Source: Croceivirga sp. (GTDB lineage: Bacteria > Bacteroidota > Bacteroidia > Flavobacteriales > Flavobacteriaceae). Taken from it: 64,000 nt of DNA. Below, piece after piece: positions 59,281 through 64,000 of this stretch (positions are counted from its first letter, which is position 1; every line of letters starts with the position of its first letter). The notes under the pieces are model-generated. The model saw only the letters and a list, made by a program, of their open reading frames with translations. It was not told the origin of the DNA and ran no database searches. A program made the translations under genes and the position numbers. The stretch lies in NCBI GenBank assembly GCA_028281025.1, contig JANQKR010000039.1, positions 1 to 64,000 on the forward strand. Direction: 5' to 3'.

Positions 59281-60165
59281 TTAATCCGCCGATTTATAGA
59301 TAAACTCCACAATTCTATCCGGACCAATGAATCCAGTACCATGGGTGGCGTCCCATTCCTTTGAAAGACCCATTTTTTTTGTCTCTTCCAAGGAATTTCC
59401 ATCACTTCGTGCTTTTACTATCCGCCCTCTCAAAGCGGTCAACACATTTTTATAGCTTTCCAAATCGTTCTTACCGGCCACTTTTCCATGCCCTGGAATA
59501 ATTTTGGTTTCCTCGTCCACCATTCCCAATACCATACTCACATTACTGATCAGGCCGTCAATATCACCACCGGAATTTAAATCGATATAGGGATAGCGAC
59601 CTTCAAAAAAGTTGTCTCCCATGTGCAGTACATTATCTTCCGGGAAATAATAATAGGAGTCTCCATCGGTGTGGGCGTCGTTGACGTGCATGGCATACAT
59701 GGTTTTCCCATTCCCCAAATGGAGCGTCATTTTATCGTTAAAGGTGATGACGGGGAGGGCATCTTCCGGTGAGGGTTCCGAAATACGTCCACCCCCCCTA
59801 TCTTGTTTGGTGGACATCCGTTTTCGAACGTTGTCATGGGCAATGATCAATGCCCCTTGCTTGGCCATATTTTCGTTACCCCCTGTATGATCTCCATGCC
59901 AATGGGTATTCAGCACATATTTTACTGGCTTCGCCGTGATGCTTTTGATATGGGCAAGGATTTTATCGGTCAACGGGCCAAATTGATCATCTATGACATA
60001 GGCATGCGTTTCCCCAATGGCCAAACCGATATTACCACCGGCACCAAAGAGCACATGGATATTGTCCGAGAGTTTTTCCGAAGTAATCCCAACTTTGCTA
60101 AAATCCCGTTGGGCGTGCATTAAAGCCGTGAAAAAAAGGAAGTAAAAGGTAAAGGTCAATTTCAT
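59281..60165 (-). CDS. Exported metallo-beta-lactamase-fold hydrolase
   Basis: A 294-aa protein with a signal peptide (about 1-18, LMHAQ). The metal-binding motif is NTHWHGDHTGGNE (His88, His90, Asp92, His93), then AHTDGDSYYYFPEDNVLHMGD (third His with the Asp bridge) and IIPGHGKVAGK (last His). This is a glyoxalase-II/quinoprotein-linked-like or subclass B-type fold; a beta-lactamase role is not shown. The gene stands alone, 80 bp after valS. Confidence 0.9.
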   Translation of the reverse strand: MKLTFTFYFLFFTALMHAQRDFSKVGITSEKLSDNIHVLFGAGGNIGLAIGETHAYVIDDQFGPLTDKILAHIKSITAKPVKYVLNTHWHGDHTGGNENMAKQGALIIAHDNVRKRMSTKQDRGGGRISEPSPEDALPVITFNDKMTLHLGNGKTMYAMHVNDAHTDGDSYYYFPEDNVLHMGDNFFEGRYPYIDLNSGGDIDGLISNVSMVLGMVDEETKIIPGHGKVAGKNDLESYKNVLTALRGRIVKARSDGNSLEETKKMGLSKEWDATHGTGFIGPDRIVEFIYKSAD

Positions 60166-60245
60166 TTTAGACGAATTAGCTGTTCCCTAAAATAGCATTA
60201 TTTGACCGTTTTTGGACGTATTTGCCCCCTAACCTTTTGGTTGCC

Positions 60246-62870
60246 TCAAGACAAACTTGCCAAACTCTTCTCCAAAGTGCTTATTTTGGCCTCGGCATCG
60301 GCCGCTTTTTTACGTTCCAGTTCCACCACTTGTGGAGGGGCATTGTCCACAAAACGCTCATTGGAAAGCTTTTTTTGAACCGATTGTAAAAATCCACGGG
60401 TATACTTAAGTTCTTCATTGATCTTTTGAATCTCCGCTTCTACATCAATGGCCCCGGAAATGGGTATGAAGTACTCGTTACTTCTTACCCGAAAGCTCAA
60501 AGCACCGTCCACAGTGTGGTCCACGGTTTCAATTTCTTCAATATTTCCCAGTTTTCTAACGATGGCATCCAGTTTTCCAGAAGTATCCGCAGTTGTCAGT
60601 TCCATCAATTTCAGGGCATCTTTATTGGGAATATTTTTTTCCTTGCGAATGGTTCGTATACCTACGATTACTTCCTTGGCATAATCAAATTGTTCAATGA
60701 TCTTTTTATCGGATTCGAGTTTCTTTGGCCAATCCGCGATACAAAGGGCCTCTTCAACACTGCGCTCCTTCATATGTTGCCATACTTCTTCCGTCAAAAA
60801 TGGCATGAATGGGTGCAACAACTTTAGGTTCTGCTCAAAAAGGGCAATGACCATGTCCAGGGTCTTCCTGTCAATAGGCTGTTGGTAGGCTGGTTTAACA
60901 ATTTCCAATAGCCAAGAGCAGAAATCCTCCCAAACAAGTTTGTACATGGACATTAGGGCATCTGAAATACGATACTTGCCAAAATGGTCTTCAACTTCGG
61001 CCAATACTTGCTGAAAACGCGCCGTATACCACTTCAAACCTATTTTAGCTGCCTGGGGCTGGTCCATATCGGCCACTTCCCACCCTTTTACCAATCTGAA
61101 GGCATTCCAGATTTTATTGGCGAAGTTTGCCCCTTGCTGGCAAAGGTTTTCATCAAATAACAGATCATTACCTGCAGCAGAACTCAACAAAAGTCCTACA
61201 CGAACGCCATCTGCACCAAAATTTTCGATCAATTGTAGGGCATCTGGTGAATTTCCCAAGGATTTGGACATTTTTCGGCGTTGTTTGTCCCTGACCAGTC
61301 CCGTTAAATAGACATTTTCATAAGGACGTTCCCCTCTAAATTCGTATCCTGCCACAATCATTCGCGCTACCCAGAAAAACAGGATATCCGGAGCAGTGAC
61401 CAAATCATTGGTAGGATAGTAGTAGTTCACTTCGGGATTGTCCGGTTCCAAAATACCCCCAAAAACACTGATAGGCCACAACCACGATGAAAACCAAGTA
61501 TCCAGGACATCCGGGTCCTGTTTTAAATCGGATTCCTGGATATCCGGTCTTTTGGCCTTGGCAAGCTCAAAAGCCTGCGCCTTTGTCTCCGCAACCACAA
61601 AATCGTTTTGTCCATCGCCATAATAATAGGCTGGAATCTGCTGTCCCCACCATAACTGACGGGAGATGTTCCAATCCCTAATGTTCTCCATCCAGTGGCG
61701 ATAGGTGTTTTTAAATTTATCGGGGAAGAGCTTAACCTCGCCAGTTTCCATGACGGCTTCCAAGGCAGGTTTGGCCAAATCTTCCATTTTTAAAAACCAT
61801 TGATCGGAAAGTCGAGGTTCTATAACGGCTTTTGTTCGTTCAGAAGTGCCCACCTTATTGGTATACGGTTCAGTTTTGACCAAAAAGCCCTTTTCTTCCA
61901 ATTCTTTGGCAATTTCTTTTCGGACCACAAATCGATCTTTACCTTCATAATGCAGCCCATAGGAATTTAAAGTGGCGTCATCATTAAAGATATCTATGAT
62001 TTCCAGGCCGTGTTTTTCGCCAAGGTTCTTGTCGTTTTCATCATGGGCAGGAGTAACTTTTAGACAGCCAGTTCCAAATTGCAAGTCAACGTATTCATCT
62101 GTGATGATTGGAATTACACGATTGCAAATGGGCACAATGGCGTTTTTGCCTTTAAGGTGATGGTATCTCTCATCATTGGGATGGATACAAATGGCCGTAT
62201 CCCCCAAAATGGTTTCCGGTCGGGTGGTCGCAATCGTTACTTTTTGGTCCGAGCCTTCAATAGGATAGGTGATATAATACAGATGCCCTTGCCGTTCCTC
62301 ATAAATGACCTCTTCATCCGAAAGGGTGGTTTTTGCTTCCGGATCCCAGTTGACCATTCGATTTCCCTTGTAAATCAGGTCTTTATTGTACAAATCCACA
62401 AAAACCTTGATGACGGAGGCGGACATGTCGTCGTCCATTGTAAATTTTGTGCGTTTCCAATCACAGGAAGCACCTAATTTTCGAAGTTGCTTTAAAATGA
62501 CCCCTCCATATTGATCGGTCCAGTCCCAAGCATGCTTTAGGAACGTTTCCCTTGAAATTTCGGCCTTGGAAATCCCTTCTTCCTTAAGTTTTGCAACCAC
62601 CTTTGCTTCCGTTGCTATGGAAGCATGGTCCATACCAGGCACCCAACAGGCATTCTTTCCTTCCAATCGGGCTTTTCGTATTAAAACATCTTGAATGGTA
62701 TTGTTCAACATATGCCCCATATGAAGTACCCCGGTAACATTGGGAGGGGGAATCACTATGGTGTAGGGTTCCCTATCATCCGGTTTTGAGGTGAAAAAAT
62801 CGTTTTTTTCCCAGTATTGGTACCAATGTTCCTCAACCTTTTTGGGCTCGTATTTGGATGGTATCTCCAT
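60246..62870 (-). CDS. valS: Valyl-tRNA synthetase
   Basis: An 874-aa class I synthetase of normal bacterial length. The HIGH motif is [16 protein letters not shown] (near 40-55), an editing domain with [17 protein letters not shown] lies in the middle, KMSKS is in [15 protein letters not shown] (near 545), and a C-terminal coiled-coil arm (about 800-870, [24 protein letters not shown]) ends the protein. It charges tRNA-Val and edits threonine. The start is ATG at 62870. It is divergent from the DUF1573 gene. Confidence 0.97.
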   Translation of the reverse strand: MEIPSKYEPKKVEEHWYQYWEKNDFFTSKPDDREPYTIVIPPPNVTGVLHMGHMLNNTIQDVLIRKARLEGKNACWVPGMDHASIATEAKVVAKLKEEGISKAEISRETFLKHAWDWTDQYGGVILKQLRKLGASCDWKRTKFTMDDDMSASVIKVFVDLYNKDLIYKGNRMVNWDPEAKTTLSDEEVIYEERQGHLYYITYPIEGSDQKVTIATTRPETILGDTAICIHPNDERYHHLKGKNAIVPICNRVIPIITDEYVDLQFGTGCLKVTPAHDENDKNLGEKHGLEIIDIFNDDATLNSYGLHYEGKDRFVVRKEIAKELEEKGFLVKTEPYTNKVGTSERTKAVIEPRLSDQWFLKMEDLAKPALEAVMETGEVKLFPDKFKNTYRHWMENIRDWNISRQLWWGQQIPAYYYGDGQNDFVVAETKAQAFELAKAKRPDIQESDLKQDPDVLDTWFSSWLWPISVFGGILEPDNPEVNYYYPTNDLVTAPDILFFWVARMIVAGYEFRGERPYENVYLTGLVRDKQRRKMSKSLGNSPDALQLIENFGADGVRVGLLLSSAAGNDLLFDENLCQQGANFANKIWNAFRLVKGWEVADMDQPQAAKIGLKWYTARFQQVLAEVEDHFGKYRISDALMSMYKLVWEDFCSWLLEIVKPAYQQPIDRKTLDMVIALFEQNLKLLHPFMPFLTEEVWQHMKERSVEEALCIADWPKKLESDKKIIEQFDYAKEVIVGIRTIRKEKNIPNKDALKLMELTTADTSGKLDAIVRKLGNIEEIETVDHTVDGALSFRVRSNEYFIPISGAIDVEAEIQKINEELKYTRGFLQSVQKKLSNERFVDNAPPQVVELERKKAADAEAKISTLEKSLASLS

Positions 62871-63014
62871 ATAGTGGTATGGTTTTTGTCAAAACAAGAA
62901 AGGATTGGTATATTTTCGAAAGCCATTGATTCATATTGTATTAAGCTTTCATGAATTACCAACCCAATGAATACGAAACAAAAATAAGTAACGTTATTAC
63001 ATTACAAAAAGAAT

Positions 63015-63045
63015 TTTGGATCTAGGTTGAAATGACCTACTTTTG
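63015..63045 (+). promoter_or_regulatory. Promoter of the DUF1573 gene
   Basis: TTTG (63015-63018), a 19-nt spacer and TACTTTTG (63038-63045) match the Bacteroidota consensus exactly. The predicted start is near 63049, giving a leader of about 19 nt before the ATG at 63068. Confidence 0.7.
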
Positions 63046-63067
63046 AACTTACCCAAATACTAAAAAA

Positions 63068-63454
63068 ATGAAAAGAGGAATACTTTTATTGTTTGTAGGG
63101 CTCTTTACCTTAAGCCTTAGTGCCCAAGAAAAGACAGCGAAGATTGAATTCAAGAACGAAACCATTGACTACGGCGAAATTGAAAAGGGAAGTGATGGTG
63201 TCCGCGTGTTTGAATTTACCAACAACGGTAATGCCCCGTTGGTCATTAGCGATGTGAAGTCCAGCTGTGGATGTACCATTCCCAAAAAACCCGAAGAACC
63301 CATTATGCCAGGAAAAACCGGGGAGATTCAAGTTAAATATGATACCAATCGTGTAGGCCCCATCCGCAAAGCGATAACCGTAATTTCCAACGCGGATACG
63401 CCAACAAAGGTTTTAAAAATAAAAGGGACCGTTAAATCCGAAGGGGCGAAATAG
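63068..63454 (+). CDS. DUF1573 family exported protein
   Basis: A 128-aa protein with a signal peptide (about 1-19, SLSAQ) and one DUF1573 domain, an immunoglobulin-like beta sandwich with the family mark FEFTNNGNAPLVISDVKSSCGCTIPKKPEEPIMPGKTGEIQVKYDT. The CGC pair is the family hallmark. Its role is not established; it is common in Bacteroidota envelopes. It has its own consensus promoter and a shared bidirectional terminator after it. Confidence 0.92.
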   Translation: MKRGILLLFVGLFTLSLSAQEKTAKIEFKNETIDYGEIEKGSDGVRVFEFTNNGNAPLVISDVKSSCGCTIPKKPEEPIMPGKTGEIQVKYDTNRVGPIRKAITVISNADTPTKVLKIKGTVKSEGAK

Positions 63455-63474
63455 TTTCCTTAACAAATTGACTT

Positions 63475-63508
63475 AAAAAAGCCTTGATTTGATTATCAGG
63501 GCTTTTTT
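63475..63508. terminator. Bidirectional terminator between convergent genes
   Basis: AAAAAAGCCTTGAT (63475-63488) pairs with ATCAGGGCTTTTTT (63495-63508) in a 14-bp stem (one G-U) with a 6-nt loop. T-runs lie on both strands. It serves the DUF1573 gene (plus) and the PDZ gene (minus), whose stop codon at 63496-63498 is inside the stem. Confidence 0.88.
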
Positions 63509-64000
63509 GTTTTGAACAAATCTTTCAATACAAAGGAGTAAAGAATATCCCTATCGTAACGTTCAATAAGTACACGAACCCTTTTTCCTTCCCGTTGGTT
63601 CAGCATTTGCAGTATTTCCTGGAGTTTATAGTTGTGTATACTCTTACCGTTTACAGCCAAAATAACATCACCTTCCTTTAATCCCGCTTCTGCCGCAGGA
63701 CTCCCTGCGCGAATACTGGAGACCACAATTTCGGGGACCAGGCTCAATCGTGTGCTGTTTCCAAGAATGATCTGTACGTTTCCAAGGGAATTCTTACTAT
63801 GCTCCGCTTTGACCACACCCCTGGGATCGGTAATACTTTCCGAGATATAACGTACGCCATTATGCTGAAGGTCTATCCCTGCCAAATTGTACTGAAAGGG
63901 CGCATTGAAATTGGAATTTTTACTCAGGGACAGCTTATTGTTGGGATAATCAAATATAATGTTGAAGCGCTTTAGGACCTCTCCACCAACACTACCGTTT
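63496..64000 (-). CDS. PDZ-domain aspartyl-protease-family protein (partial, 5' end outside window)
   Basis: The reading frame is open to the window edge, so only the C-terminal 167 residues are seen. The upstream part reads GSVGGEVLKRFNIIFDYPNNKLSLSKN, as at the end of retropepsin-type aspartyl protease domains in Bacteroidota. It is followed by a PDZ domain (IVVSSIRAGSPAAEAGLKEGDVILAVNGKSIHNYKLQEILQML). The combination of aspartyl-protease-like domain and PDZ is common in this phylum. The internal TTG at 63885 is not the true start. The gene ends inside the shared terminator. Confidence 0.82.
   Translation of the reverse strand, partial: NGSVGGEVLKRFNIIFDYPNNKLSLSKNSNFNAPFQYNLAGIDLQHNGVRYISESITDPRGVVKAEHSKNSLGNVQIILGNSTRLSLVPEIVVSSIRAGSPAAEAGLKEGDVILAVNGKSIHNYKLQEILQMLNQREGKRVRVLIERYDRDILYSFVLKDLFKTKKP

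Overview
The window is one piece of a Flavobacteriia (Bacteroidota) chromosome, most likely a marine Flavobacteriaceae member. The signs are SusD, DUF5777, DUF2851 and PASTA/RluD gene neighbourhoods, a bS21 gene (rpsU) with a full-length Shine-Dalgarno in a genome where other genes mostly lack one, and promoters of the TTTG-N19-21-TAnnTTTG type. It is mostly core and metabolic DNA. I see no prophage, CRISPR array or classical defence island. The only transposon-like item is a 243-bp miniature inverted-repeat element at 49097-49339.

Layout. 1-2037: translation block on the minus strand (rpsU, xerC, hpf, then tRNA-Thr/Tyr/Gly). 2034-10421: minus-strand run with an acyl-CoA dehydrogenase, a helix-hairpin-helix protein, a Na+/alanine-type symporter, a K+ channel with RCK domain, PspC, DUF2851, DinB, rhodanese and two thioredoxin-fold proteins. 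10500-12334: plus-strand MarR / nitroreductase / YceI unit with a palindromic operator. 12337-19628: complete trp operon trpL-E-G-D-C-F-B-A. It has a leader peptide with three consecutive Trp codons and an attenuator. All three loose gene junctions carry repeat-type DNA, and two of them also carry a small extra ORF. 19649-31088: orphan SusD, membrane histidine kinase, M20 peptidase, lone receiver, acyltransferase, PEP carboxylase, UDG-fold protein, ribosomal protein THX (42 aa), lipoprotein and YaaA.

31185-36782: RluD-family pseudouridine synthase and PASTA protein, diverging from ddl and coaD, then a PAS histidine kinase/receiver pair. 36829-40969: M14 peptidase, NUDIX hydrolase and pyrE (divergent starts 7 bp apart), an SRPBCC protein and birA. 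41061-45793: rsfS-ftsH-LUD-cdsA-psd-ACBP, a ribosome-silencing, membrane-protease and phospholipid unit. 45790-49033: fatty-acid-hydroxylase-type membrane enzyme and a HK/OmpR-type two-component pair with the miniature element in its upstream region. 49478-52779: GH109-like secreted enzyme, GHMP sugar kinase and nucleotidyltransferase, a candidate amino-sugar salvage operon. 52959-59078: a 943-aa lipoprotein with lamin-tail-like and spondin-like modules, a membrane-anchored LytTR regulator, and an OB-fold/YceI/DUF5777 operon. 59281-64000: metallo-beta-lactamase-fold enzyme, valS, a DUF1573 protein and the 3' part of a PDZ/aspartyl-protease-type gene that runs off the end.

The strongest second-look items are the trp attenuator with a possibly leaderless leader peptide, the 11-nt anti-SD match in front of rpsU, the heptamer arrays in the trp operon, the miniature element, the orphan SusD with a fused N-terminal beta domain, the GH109/kinase/nucleotidyltransferase set and the lamin-tail/spondin lipoprotein. 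I did not find a clearly unprecedented system. Function calls rest on motif reading without database searches.
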